63,169 bases of DNA from positions 1 through 63,169 of the forward strand of contig JACOTG010000215.1 of assembly GCA_016178505.1 (NCBI GenBank). The letters are read 5' to 3'. This document shows, piece after piece, positions 51,981 to 60,849 of the stretch. The notes under the pieces are model-generated. The model was not told the DNA's origin. It ran no database searches and saw only the letters and a program-made list of their open reading frames with translations. The position numbers and the translations under genes were made by a program. Origin of the DNA: Planctomycetota bacterium (GTDB lineage: Bacteria > Planctomycetota > JACOTG01). How positions within the stretch are numbered: position 1 is the stretch's first letter; each line of letters begins with the position of its first letter.

Positions 51981-54095
51981 ATGTTCCATCGACTCGCCGC
52001 AAGCCTGTCTGGATTCGTGTTCTTGCCTTCGCTGATGGCCTTCCCTCAAACGACGACCGCCGTCAGCGTCGACCCGAATGGTCTTCTCGGCGATGGTGCT
52101 TCGCTCCAATCCCGGATTTCGGCGGACGGGCGCTTCGTCGCTTTCTCGAGCGCCGCGCGGAATCTCGTCGCCGGCGACGCGAACGGGGCCGTGGACGACG
52201 TGTTCGTTCGCGATCTGCAAACCGGCGTCACCACCCTGGAGAGCGTGAACTCCGCAGGCGTTCAAGCCGACGACGTCACCGAAATCACGGGACTGTCCGC
52301 CGACGGTCGCTGGTTGGTCTTGAAGAGCTTTGCTCGGAACATCGACCCGAACGACATGCCGCAGAGTTGGGATACCTTCCTCCGCGACCGCGCCGCCGGC
52401 ACGACGATCCTCCTCAGTCAGGGAGGCGCGATACCACGGGGCTACTCGAACTACGACGGTGATGCGTCATTTTCTAGCGATGGAAGTTGGGTTGTCTTCG
52501 AAGTCACGAATTACCTCTTCGTGCGAGACCTCGCGACGGGCGCAACGCAATTCGTGAGCGTCGCCGACGACGGGACGCCGGCGACCGGCATCATGCCGTC
52601 GATCTCGGCCGACGGACGATGGGTCGCCTTCATGAGCATTGCCTCGAACTGCGTTGCCGGCGACACGAACTCGCAGTACGACGTCTTCGTTCACGACCGC
52701 GACCCCGACGGCAACGGGACATACGACGACTTGCCCCGAATCGCGACCAACCTGCGCGTGAGCACGGACGCTCAGGGATTCGAAGTGTCGTCGAACAGCG
52801 GGACGCCCACGATCTCGGACGACGGTCGTTACGTTTGCTTCTGGAGCGATTCGCCGAACTTGGTCTTCAACGACTCCAACGGCGCGCGCGACGTCTTCGT
52901 CCGCGACCGCGACGCCGACGGAAACGGGCATTTCGACGACGTCGGAGGCGTGTCGCTCGTGCGAGTGAGCGTCTCGAGCACGGGCGCGGAGGCGATGGGG
53001 TCGGGCGCCTTCGCTTCCGCGTCGAGCACCGCGCGCATGATGACGCGCGACGCACGCTTCGTCCTGTTCGACAGCTACGCGGTGAACCTCGTGTCAGGCG
53101 ACACGAACCAGGGGATCGACGTGTTCCTCCACGACCGCGACGCCGACGGCAACGGGATCTTCGACGAGCCGGGCGGAATTGCGACGACGCTCGAGAGCGT
53201 CTCGACGACCGGCGCGCAGTCGGTCCAGTACGTCGGAGCGGGAGGCGTTTCCGAAGACGGTCGCTCTCTCACGTTCGCGAGCGACTCGGCCGGGCTGGTC
53301 CCCGGCGATCAAAACCGCACCTGGGACGTGTTCCTGCGGTCCGTGCCGGGTCGCGTGACTCCTGCCCTCGGGAGCGTCACGCCGTCGCTCGGAGTCGATC
53401 GCGGCGGCGACCACGTGGAAGTCCACGGCACGAACCTGAGTACCTTCGGCACCCACGTCGACTTCGGGGGCGCGCCCGCTGCCATCGTCTCGTCGTCGGC
53501 CACGACCCTGGTCGTCCGAACACCACCCGGCTTCGGAACCGTCGACGTGCGCGTCAGCGATTTGGTGGCGACCGCGACGCTGCCGGCCGCGTTCACCTAT
53601 GTCTCCGAGGACGTCTACGCTCGCTACGGAAACGTGAATGTCGCTCGCGGAATTCGGGAGGACGTCCTTCTCGTGAACGCGGTCACGGGGGACCCGCTTC
53701 TGCGCACCGTCGCCGTTGCCGTGGGTATGCCGATACGGGTGACTCTCCTTTCGCCGTCGAGCCGCACATTTTCGCCCTTTGCCATCTATGGGTGGCGTGG
53801 CTCGCCCGGACCGTCGACGCTTGCGCCACAGCCGTTCGGCGTCGGGTCGATGGTCTTCGCGACGCCCCTCGATGCGGGGGCCGCGGTCCGGCCCGCGTGG
53901 ATCGCGAACAACCTCGATCCGCGCCTCGGATCGTCGAGCGGCTCGTTCCCACCCGCGCCGACGACGCTCGTCAACCTCTCCAGCGGTCGCACGCGTTCAG
54001 GGACGGTCACGCTTCAGGGCTTCGTGCGAGACGACGCTTCCGCGAGCTCGCATCGGGTGAGCGTGACGAACGCCGTGATCCTCCGCATCCGCTAG
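51981..54095 (+). CDS. secreted PD40-type beta-propeller with TIG domain and LQG/SVTNAV tail, copy 1
   Basis: A 704-residue exported protein. ATG at 51981 has GAGGGAG 7 bases ahead and starts a signal peptide (SGFVFLPSLMAFPQ). Residues about 25-475 are TolB/PD40-like propeller blades (ISADGRFVAFSSAARNLV, SDDGRYVCFWSDSP, SEDGRSLTFASDSAGLV), each with DVFVRDL-type strands. Three blades carry a Ca-loop insert (DRDPDGNGTYDD, DRDADGNGHFDD, DRDADGNGIFDE). A TIG/IPT domain follows (GVDRGGDHVEVHGTNL), then the shared tail of 160 residues (YARYGNVNVARG ... TVTLQGFVRDD ... SVTNAVILRI). The next gene is a close paralogue. Confidence 0.85.
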   Translation: MFHRLAASLSGFVFLPSLMAFPQTTTAVSVDPNGLLGDGASLQSRISADGRFVAFSSAARNLVAGDANGAVDDVFVRDLQTGVTTLESVNSAGVQADDVTEITGLSADGRWLVLKSFARNIDPNDMPQSWDTFLRDRAAGTTILLSQGGAIPRGYSNYDGDASFSSDGSWVVFEVTNYLFVRDLATGATQFVSVADDGTPATGIMPSISADGRWVAFMSIASNCVAGDTNSQYDVFVHDRDPDGNGTYDDLPRIATNLRVSTDAQGFEVSSNSGTPTISDDGRYVCFWSDSPNLVFNDSNGARDVFVRDRDADGNGHFDDVGGVSLVRVSVSSTGAEAMGSGAFASASSTARMMTRDARFVLFDSYAVNLVSGDTNQGIDVFLHDRDADGNGIFDEPGGIATTLESVSTTGAQSVQYVGAGGVSEDGRSLTFASDSAGLVPGDQNRTWDVFLRSVPGRVTPALGSVTPSLGVDRGGDHVEVHGTNLSTFGTHVDFGGAPAAIVSSSATTLVVRTPPGFGTVDVRVSDLVATATLPAAFTYVSEDVYARYGNVNVARGIREDVLLVNAVTGDPLLRTVAVAVGMPIRVTLLSPSSRTFSPFAIYGWRGSPGPSTLAPQPFGVGSMVFATPLDAGAAVRPAWIANNLDPRLGSSSGSFPPAPTTLVNLSSGRTRSGTVTLQGFVRDDASASSHRVSVTNAVILRIR

Positions 54096-54281
54096 TTCCG
54101 CCGGACGGGGGCGACGTCGCGCGAGCGGCAAGCCGCGGGAGTTCCGGGCCGGATCACTCGAGCGCTCCTGCGATCGTCGCGCGTTCCAAACCGGTTCGAG
54201 CACCTTGTTCGATTCGAGGAGCTCGGCCAGAATGTGGACGATTTCGGTTGGGGGATAGCCTCCCCGCGGAGTAGGTGAGCG

Positions 54282-56402
54282 ATGTTGCGTTCCCGAATCT
54301 CGATCGAGTCGGTCGCTTTTCTGATCGTCATCGCCGCATCCGCGGTCGCGCAGACGACGGCCGCGATCAGCGTCGATGCGGGCGGTCTACTCGGTAACGC
54401 CAGTTCCTTCGATTCGGTGATCTCCCAGGACGGCCGGTTCGTCGCGTTCACGAGCGCGGCGTCGAATCTCGTGGCGAACGACGGCAACGGGACGACCGTC
54501 TTCGACGTTTTCGTTCGCGATCTGCAGACCGGCGTCACGACCCTCGAAAGCGTGAGCTCGGCGTCCGTCCAAGGCGATGCGTCGAGCGAGGTGACCGCGA
54601 TTTCCCCTGATGGGCGTTGGATCACGTTTCAGGGCACGGCCTCGAATCTGGTGCCCGGCGACATTCCGCAGACGTCGGACCTCTTCCTTCGCGATCGCGT
54701 CGCGGGGACGACGATTCGTCTGAGCGAAGGCGGCGCGGGGCCGCACAACGGCGGCGCCGTCGGCGGCAACGCTTCGTTCTCGTCGGACGGGCGTTGGCTC
54801 GCGTTCGAGAGCTTTGGCTATCTCTTCGTGCGTGAGCTTTCGAGTGGAGCAACGGAGTTCGTGAGCGTCGCGTTCGACGGAACACCCGCGAGGGCGAGCC
54901 TCCCCTCGATTTCGTCGGAAGGACGCTGGATCGCATTCACGAGCATCGCGTCGAACCTCGTCACCGACGACACGAACTTCGTGTTCGACGTCTTCGTGCA
55001 CGACCGCGACCCCGACGGAAACGGGATATTCGACGAGATGCCGCGATTGTCGACGAACGTGCGAGTGAGCACCGACGCGCAAGGAATGCAGAGCCAATCC
55101 AACAGCGGAGCGCCGACGATCTCGGATGACGGTCGATGGGTTTGCTTCTACAGCGATTCAGGGAGCCTGATTGCGAACGACACGAATCGATCCCGCGACG
55201 TGTTCGTCCGCGATCGCGACGCCGACGGAAACGGCATCTTCGACGACGCGGGTGGCATTGCCCTCGTGCGCGTGAGCGTCACCGACTCGGGGGGCGAATC
55301 GGCGGGCTCGAGCATCTTCGCGTCCGCAACCAGCACTCCGCGAATGATGACGCACAACGGCAGGTTCATTCTCTTCTCGAGTGTTGCTGCGAACCTCGTG
55401 GCGGGCGACACGAACGAGTCAGCGGACGTTTTCGTTCACGACCGCGACCGCGACGGCAACGGAATCTTCGACGAGCCGGGCGGCATCCGAAACACGCGCG
55501 AGAGCGTGTCCTCGTCTGGCGTGCAGTCGAGCCGCAGCGTGATCGCCGGCGGCATCTCGGAAGACGGACGGCTCGTCACCTTTTCTTCGGACTCGGACGA
55601 CTTGGTTCCGGGCGACCAGGACGCGATCTTCGACGTGTTCCTGAGGTCGACGCCCGGGCGGGTTTTGCCGCTCGTGTCTGGCGTCGCGCCCTCGATCGGC
55701 TCGGAGCACGGCGGCGACCGCGTGGAGATCCGCGGGACGAACCTGAGCACGTACGGAACGCACGTCGACTTCGGCGGCGTCGCGGCGGCGATCGTCGAGT
55801 CGTCGGCGACGCTCCTCGTCGTTCGCACGCCTGCCGGAAGCGGAGTCGTGGACGTGCACGTGGGCGATCGCTTTCGGACGATCACGATCACGGGCGGGTT
55901 CACGTACGTCGGCGACGATCTCTACGCGCGATACGGGAACGTGAACGCCGGGCTCGGTCTCCGCGAGGCGGTTCTGCGGGTGAACAGCGCCACGGGGAGC
56001 CCATTGACGCGCGTCCTCGAGCTGGGCGTCGGCGCGCCCATTGCCGTGACGCTCGCGTCGCCGTCCAGCCGAACGACGTCGCGATTCGCAATCTACGCGT
56101 GGCCCGGGTCGCCCGATGCATCCACTCTGTCACCCCAACCCGCCGGCGTTGGCACGATGGTGTTTCCCACGCCGCTCGACACCGGCGCCGCGATTCGTCC
56201 GGTCTGGATCGGCAACGATCTCGATCCGCGCTTGGGAACGTCGAGCGGCTCGTTCGGTCCGGCGCCGACGCTGCTCGGCAACCTGCCGCACGGTCGATCC
56301 CGACCGACGACCGTCACGCTCCAGGGATTCGTGCAGGACAACGGCTCGATCAGCTCGCGTCGCGTGAGCGTCACCAACGCCGTCGTGATCTCGATTCACT
56401 GA
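54282..56402 (+). CDS. secreted PD40-type beta-propeller with TIG domain and LQG/SVTNAV tail, copy 2
   Basis: A 706-residue exported protein, similar over its full length to the preceding gene, so a tandem duplication. Signal peptide: VAFLIVIAASAVAQ. Blades read ISQDGRFVAFTSAASNLV, ISPDGRWITFQG, ISDDGRWVCFYSDSG and ISEDGRLVTFSSDSDDLV. Ca-loop inserts are at DRDPDGNGIFDEMPR, DRDADGNGIFDD and DRDRDGNGIFDEPGG. The TIG domain starts GSEHGGDRVEIRGTNLS. The tail reads YARYGNVNAGLG ... APIAVTLASPSSR ... VTLQGFVQDNGS ... SVTNAVVISI. Propeller, TIG and tail are unchanged in order, so both copies seem functional. The ligand is unknown. The gap of 186 bases before it holds no gene. Confidence 0.85.
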   Translation: MLRSRISIESVAFLIVIAASAVAQTTAAISVDAGGLLGNASSFDSVISQDGRFVAFTSAASNLVANDGNGTTVFDVFVRDLQTGVTTLESVSSASVQGDASSEVTAISPDGRWITFQGTASNLVPGDIPQTSDLFLRDRVAGTTIRLSEGGAGPHNGGAVGGNASFSSDGRWLAFESFGYLFVRELSSGATEFVSVAFDGTPARASLPSISSEGRWIAFTSIASNLVTDDTNFVFDVFVHDRDPDGNGIFDEMPRLSTNVRVSTDAQGMQSQSNSGAPTISDDGRWVCFYSDSGSLIANDTNRSRDVFVRDRDADGNGIFDDAGGIALVRVSVTDSGGESAGSSIFASATSTPRMMTHNGRFILFSSVAANLVAGDTNESADVFVHDRDRDGNGIFDEPGGIRNTRESVSSSGVQSSRSVIAGGISEDGRLVTFSSDSDDLVPGDQDAIFDVFLRSTPGRVLPLVSGVAPSIGSEHGGDRVEIRGTNLSTYGTHVDFGGVAAAIVESSATLLVVRTPAGSGVVDVHVGDRFRTITITGGFTYVGDDLYARYGNVNAGLGLREAVLRVNSATGSPLTRVLELGVGAPIAVTLASPSSRTTSRFAIYAWPGSPDASTLSPQPAGVGTMVFPTPLDTGAAIRPVWIGNDLDPRLGTSSGSFGPAPTLLGNLPHGRSRPTTVTLQGFVQDNGSISSRRVSVTNAVVISIH

Positions 56403-56459
56403 TCGCGAGCGACCGCGCCCGCGGACCTCCGAAATCGCTGAGGGCGCGACGGCGACGCA

Positions 56460-58103
56460 TCACGCGATTTGCGGCACGGCCCGGAGCGGCGCGAGCGGAT
56501 CGTCGTCTTCCATGCGGTACTCGTGCCGGACGAGCGGCGGGTGCTCGAACCAACCGAGCCTCAGCCGGGCGCTCGTCCACGCGGCCAATCCGATCGCGGC
56601 GACGGACTGCAGGCGCTCGATCGGCGTCGGTGGCCCCAGTGCCTCGTGCACTCGCCGCTCGAGATCGGCGATCCAACGACGGACCTCGCGTGTGGGCCCG
56701 AAGAGCTTGCCAGCGAGAAACACCGGGTAGGCCTTGCGAAGGTCCTCGCCGAAGAGCTGCGCCTTGGCACGCAAGTACTCGCTCGGCGATCGTCGGAGCG
56801 TCCGGTATCCGAGAAGCCACGTTTCGAGCGCGCGGTAGATCGACGGTCCGAGGCGGCGAAAGTCCTCGGCGAAGCAGCGCCGCTGTTGCATCTCGATCTC
56901 GGCGGGCGACATCGTCGGGTGCTTCACGAGCGCGTAGAAACCGCTTCCTTTCCGATAGAACGTCTCGGGATTCTCGACGAGATCGTCGTGCAGGAGCCCT
57001 TCCTTCATCACGCGCTCATGGAACGGCGTGCCCGGCACCGGACCGTAGATGAGAAACTGCGTGAGGTCCGGGTGGATGTCGAGGAGGCCGCTCAGTTCCC
57101 CCTCGATGATCTCGGGAGTCTGGTAGGGGAATCCGACGATCATCGACGCGAGGATGCCGATGCCGTGTTCGCGGAACTCGCGGAAGATCTCCGCGGCCGG
57201 CCGGCCTTGCTGCTTCGGAAATCCCGAGCGCGTTCCCTCGTAGCCGATCCACATGCCGTCGATTCCCATCTCGAGGATCTCGGTGACCGTGTACTGGCTG
57301 ATCGCGCGGATGCTCGCGAAGACGAAGACCGACAGCGGGCGTCCGTCCTTCTGCACGATATCGCGAAACTCCATCGCGCGCTTTCGATTCAGCAGGAAGT
57401 CCTCGTCGATGACGAGGATGTTCATGCGCGGATCGATCTCCAGGTAGCGCGCGATGACGCGGTGGATGTCAGCGCCTGTCGGCAAAAGGCGAATGTGCTT
57501 TCTCTTGAAGAACTGGGACGTGCAGCAGAAGTCGCAGCCGTTCGGACAGCCGAGTCCGCCGATGACGATGCCGGTTCGCGACACCTCGCGCCCGAACACG
57601 CGCAGCGGGTTCACGATCAGCGGATGGCGATGGGGGATTGGCAAGTCGGGCTCGCCGAGGAGCCGGCGCATGAACCCGACGCCCTCCTCTCGGCAGACGT
57701 GGTCGCCGAGGGGGCGGAGCGCGTCGTCGTCGAGCACGGTGCCGTAGCCGCCGAGAACGATCTCGGCCTTCGGAGCATGGCGACGAACGAGCGCCACGAC
57801 TTCCTTCATGCGGTGGAATGTAGCGAGCAAGAACGAGACGCCCACGATGTCGTAGCCCTTCTCGAGCTCTCGGATCAGCTCTCTCTTCGACGGGTACTGA
57901 AGGACGGTCGTCGGCGCGTCGAGATTTTCGGCCACGTACTCGAGCGAGAAATGGACGTGGAGCGAGCGCGGGCTGAAGAGCCCTTGCGCTCGAGTGACCT
58001 GGCAGTGGAGGAGTTCGTACCCGACGCTCGGCGCGTCGCCGTACTTCTCACCCAACGGTCGAGGAACGCTGGTGAGGAGTACTTTCTTGGAGTGGGATTT
58101 CAC
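56460..58103 (-). CDS. B12-binding-type radical SAM protein
   Basis: A 547-residue protein. The N-terminal part (about 85-155: GYDIVGVSFLLATFHRM, AEIVLGGYGTVL) has the Rossmann pattern of a B12-binding domain, although no D-x-H-x-x-G motif is evident. The radical SAM motif CPNGCDFCC (C-x3-C-x2-C) is near residue 186. Other family strands are ILVIDEDFLL, GMWIGYEGTR and IGILASMIVGFPYQTPEI. The C-terminal 150 residues are helical. The start codon is GTG, without a good ribosome site. The substrate is unknown; many such enzymes methylate or rearrange lipids or cofactors. No partner genes adjoin. Confidence 0.85.
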   Translation of the reverse strand: MKSHSKKVLLTSVPRPLGEKYGDAPSVGYELLHCQVTRAQGLFSPRSLHVHFSLEYVAENLDAPTTVLQYPSKRELIRELEKGYDIVGVSFLLATFHRMKEVVALVRRHAPKAEIVLGGYGTVLDDDALRPLGDHVCREEGVGFMRRLLGEPDLPIPHRHPLIVNPLRVFGREVSRTGIVIGGLGCPNGCDFCCTSQFFKRKHIRLLPTGADIHRVIARYLEIDPRMNILVIDEDFLLNRKRAMEFRDIVQKDGRPLSVFVFASIRAISQYTVTEILEMGIDGMWIGYEGTRSGFPKQQGRPAAEIFREFREHGIGILASMIVGFPYQTPEIIEGELSGLLDIHPDLTQFLIYGPVPGTPFHERVMKEGLLHDDLVENPETFYRKGSGFYALVKHPTMSPAEIEMQQRRCFAEDFRRLGPSIYRALETWLLGYRTLRRSPSEYLRAKAQLFGEDLRKAYPVFLAGKLFGPTREVRRWIADLERRVHEALGPPTPIERLQSVAAIGLAAWTSARLRLGWFEHPPLVRHEYRMEDDDPLAPLRAVPQIA

Positions 58104-58258
58104 GGCGCTAGATCGCTCGCTTTCTTCGGAGCACGAAGGGGCGGCTGCCGCGTCCGAACGGGAGCCGCGGATGGGGAGGGTTGCGGGATTCTAGGTTGGA
58201 TCGGGCGCGAGTCAATGACGCGGCCACTCGATGGAGTGCGAGACCTCCGGTCCGTGCT

Positions 58259-59101
58259 CTATCGCGGCGCGATGCGGAGTGTCAACGCGGTGCTCGAGCG
58301 AATGGCATCGGCGTCGGCGACGAGTCGCGTGAGATCGTCCGCGCGGGAGATGAAGCGGCCGGAGAGCGCATCGGCCATGCCCGACGCGAGGGAAACGATC
58401 AGCTCGGCGGAGTGCTCCGCAGTGACGTCACGCTTTTCCTCGAAGATGGCCGGGAACCACGGCAGCCACTTTCGGGCTTCCGCGGATTGCAGCGCATCCT
58501 CGGTCATCGAGGTCCGAACGGTGCCGGGCTCGATGGCGAACACGGCCACGCCGTGCTCGCGGACCTCGAGGGCGAGGACCTCGCTGAAGCGGATGAGCGC
58601 CGTCTTGCTCGTGACGTACGCCGAGGCGTGCGCGATCGCAACGGTGCCCGAGCCGCTCGAGACGTTGATGATGCGACCACGCCGTCGCGCGATCATCACC
58701 GGCAGCACCGCCCGCGCACACAAGAACGGCCCGCGCAGGTTGACCTCGAGACACCGCCACCAATCTTCGGGATCGACCTGCCACGCGGGGCCGAACGGTT
58801 GGGCGACGCCGGCGACGTTCACGAGCAGGTCCGGAGGACCGAAGATCCGCTCGGTCTCGGCGACCATGCGTTGCACGGCACCGACGTTCGTCACGTCGGC
58901 CCGCACGGCGGTCGCGTTGCCGCCGCCGCGCCGGATCTCGTCGGCGACCGACTCGATCTCGTCGATCGTCCGGGCGACGACGACCACGGCCGCGCCGGCC
59001 GCGGCGAGCCCTCGTGCCGTCGCGCGTCCGATGCCTCGTCCGCCGCCGGTGACGATCGCGACGTGCCCGCCGAGAATCACGCCTTCACTTCGCTTGCTCA
59101 T
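58259..59101 (-). CDS. short-chain dehydrogenase/reductase (SDR)
   Basis: A 280-residue classical SDR. The ATG at 59101 has AGGAGAG ahead; the open frame upstream to 59236 is disregarded. Motifs: nucleotide-binding TGGGRGIGRA (about 18-27), NVAG, catalytic Ser in INVSSGSG and the Y-x3-K in AYVTSKTAL. The PG motif is in EPGTVRTSM. It would oxidise or reduce a hydroxy/keto group with NAD(P)(H); the substrate is not predictable. The divergent spacer to the peptidase gene is 409 bases and holds only a candidate promoter. Confidence 0.9.
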   Translation of the reverse strand: MSKRSEGVILGGHVAIVTGGGRGIGRATARGLAAAGAAVVVVARTIDEIESVADEIRRGGGNATAVRADVTNVGAVQRMVAETERIFGPPDLLVNVAGVAQPFGPAWQVDPEDWWRCLEVNLRGPFLCARAVLPVMIARRRGRIINVSSGSGTVAIAHASAYVTSKTALIRFSEVLALEVREHGVAVFAIEPGTVRTSMTEDALQSAEARKWLPWFPAIFEEKRDVTAEHSAELIVSLASGMADALSGRFISRADDLTRLVADADAIRSSTALTLRIAPR

Positions 59102-59510
59102 GGCTCTCCTGCTCGAGACCGATGGGACGCGACAGTCTATTCCGAAACGACGGCGCGTCCCAGGGCACTCACCTCCCGATCCTCCCGGCGCCCGCCGTTC
59201 GGCGCCCGCCGCTCGAACAGGCGAGCCTGAGTGCATCGAGCGGCGTCAACGTGCGACCGTCCGTCGGCGCCGGAGGACGCGTTCTCGATTGGCGTCATGA
59301 TCTTCCGTCGCATTTCCCATTTCGCGATTCCATTGACGTTGACTTTCGCCGCGGCGGCGGTACAAGGGCGCGCGAGGGATGGTTTTCATCGAGGAGAGTT
59401 CGTAGCACCGGACGCGATCGTTGTTCGCCTTCATCGGAGCCAGGCACATCGATGCTCCGCGCGCCCGTTTCCAACTCAACCCGCCGGCGTCTCGTGGGAG
59501 GAGAAACTGC
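59102..59510. other. 409-base divergent intergenic region
   Basis: Between the SDR gene (minus) and the clostripain-like gene (plus). Open frames crossing it are Arg-rich with no domains and no ribosome sites. The candidate promoter at 59339-59366 is the only signal I can support. Confidence 0.5.
59339..59366 (+). promoter_or_regulatory. candidate sigma70-type promoter for the clostripain-like gene
   Basis: TTGACT (59339-59344), 16-base spacer, TACAAG (59361-59366), giving a leader of about 140 bases. The immediately preceding hexamer is TTGACG, so the -35 lies in a small tandem repeat. Confidence 0.4.
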
Positions 59511-60743
59511 ATGAAGTCGAAATGGACGTTCATGGTGTACATGGCGGGCAACAACTCCCTGTCCGGCGCCGCGAGCGCGGACCTGTCCGAGCTGCGAAAA
59601 GTCGGCTCCACGCCGGACGTGAACGTTCTCGCGTTCATCAAGCAGAGCGGCGGCACCGGCGCGCGCCACATCAAGGTCCAGAAGGGCGGGCACAACGAGA
59701 CGATCGCGTCGCTCGGCGACGCCGACTCGGGGAGCCCGCAGACCGTCGTCGACTTCGTCCGGTGGGCAGTCGAGACGGCGCCGGCGGATCGTTATGCGCT
59801 CGTTCTTTGGAATCACGGCGGCGGATGGGAGCCGGACGACATGGACGCGATCTACACGCACGTCAAACGTGCGACCGGCGTCGACCACCGCGAGCTGAAC
59901 CACCGATCGACGCAGCACTTGGCGCGCTCGTTCTTCTCGACGACCGTTCTCGAGGTCCTCTCGCGGCCGAACGCCGGCGAGCGCCAGATCTGCAACGACG
60001 ACGGAACGGGCCACTCGCTCGACACGCTGGAGCTCGGCAACGTGATGAAGGCCGCGGCGAAGGAGATCGGGCACGACATCGACGTCCTCGGCATGGACGC
60101 GTGCCTCATGAGCGGCCTCGAGGTCGCGTACCAAGTGCGGAACGAAGTACGTGTCATCGTCGGCTCCGAGGAGCTGGAGCCGGGTGCGGGTTGGCCGTAC
60201 GACCAGTTGTTGGCGAAGCTCGCGGCCGAGCCCACGATGAGCGCGACCGATCTCGGCGAGCTCGCCGTCGATCGATACGTCTCGTCTTACAAGAACCACA
60301 CGAGCGAGTGGCCGGTCACTCAGTCCGCGCTGGTCACGAAGGAGATGAAAGCGTTCACGACGGCGATCGACGCGCTCGAACGGGCGATTCGACCGCAATT
60401 GAAGGCCGGTTGGCCGGAAGTCTTCCGCGCGCAAGCACGCAGCGTGCGATTCGAGGCGGACCTCGTTGATCTTCGCACGTTCTGCCTCGCGATCGGACAG
60501 TCGAATCTCGACTCGAAGGCGAAGGAGGCAGCAAGAGACGTTCTGAACGCGATCGAGCCGGGCGGGTTCATGCTCGCCGAGGCCCACCTGGGAAAGACTG
60601 TCGAAGGCTGCGGGGGGATCAGCATCTACCTTCCGCCTCCGACCTCCGGGATCTCGCGATATTACAAGGATCTGAGCTTCGCCAAGACGCACCGTTGGGA
60701 CGAATTCCTCTCGAGCTATCAGAGAGCATCGCGGTTGGGCTAG
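59511..60743 (+). CDS. clostripain-family (C11) cysteine peptidase
   Basis: A 410-residue peptidase of the caspase-like fold. The start is the ATG at 59511 with GGGAGGAG ahead; the longer frame (59421) is not family-like. Motifs: WTFMVYMAGNNSLSGAASADL (N-terminal), cut here to WTFMVYMAGNNSL and ADLSELRKVGS; the catalytic His in VLWNHGGGW near 100 and the catalytic Cys in DACLMSGLEVAYQ near 196, both present. No signal peptide is seen, so it is probably cytoplasmic or released by another route. C11 enzymes cut after Arg or Lys. The hairpin at 60757-60809 follows. Confidence 0.92.
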   Translation: MKSKWTFMVYMAGNNSLSGAASADLSELRKVGSTPDVNVLAFIKQSGGTGARHIKVQKGGHNETIASLGDADSGSPQTVVDFVRWAVETAPADRYALVLWNHGGGWEPDDMDAIYTHVKRATGVDHRELNHRSTQHLARSFFSTTVLEVLSRPNAGERQICNDDGTGHSLDTLELGNVMKAAAKEIGHDIDVLGMDACLMSGLEVAYQVRNEVRVIVGSEELEPGAGWPYDQLLAKLAAEPTMSATDLGELAVDRYVSSYKNHTSEWPVTQSALVTKEMKAFTTAIDALERAIRPQLKAGWPEVFRAQARSVRFEADLVDLRTFCLAIGQSNLDSKAKEAARDVLNAIEPGGFMLAEAHLGKTVEGCGGISIYLPPPTSGISRYYKDLSFAKTHRWDEFLSSYQRASRLG

Positions 60744-60756
60744 GGAACGCCAGAGG

Positions 60757-60809
60757 GCGCTCGCCGGGATTGCGGGAGGCCGGGGCCTCTATCGCATTCC
60801 GGCGAGCGC
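60757..60809. terminator. large hairpin between convergent genes
   Basis: GCGCTCGCCGG (60757-60767) pairs exactly with CCGGCGAGCGC (60799-60809). Inside the loop GAGGCC and GGCCTC form a second stem. It fills the gap between the peptidase and the MocR regulator, so it may terminate both. There is no clear T-run, so a rho-independent role is uncertain. Confidence 0.45.
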
Positions 60810-60849
60810 GGCTGCCGGGCGATGGTCGATCGATGCCACGGTCGATGGA

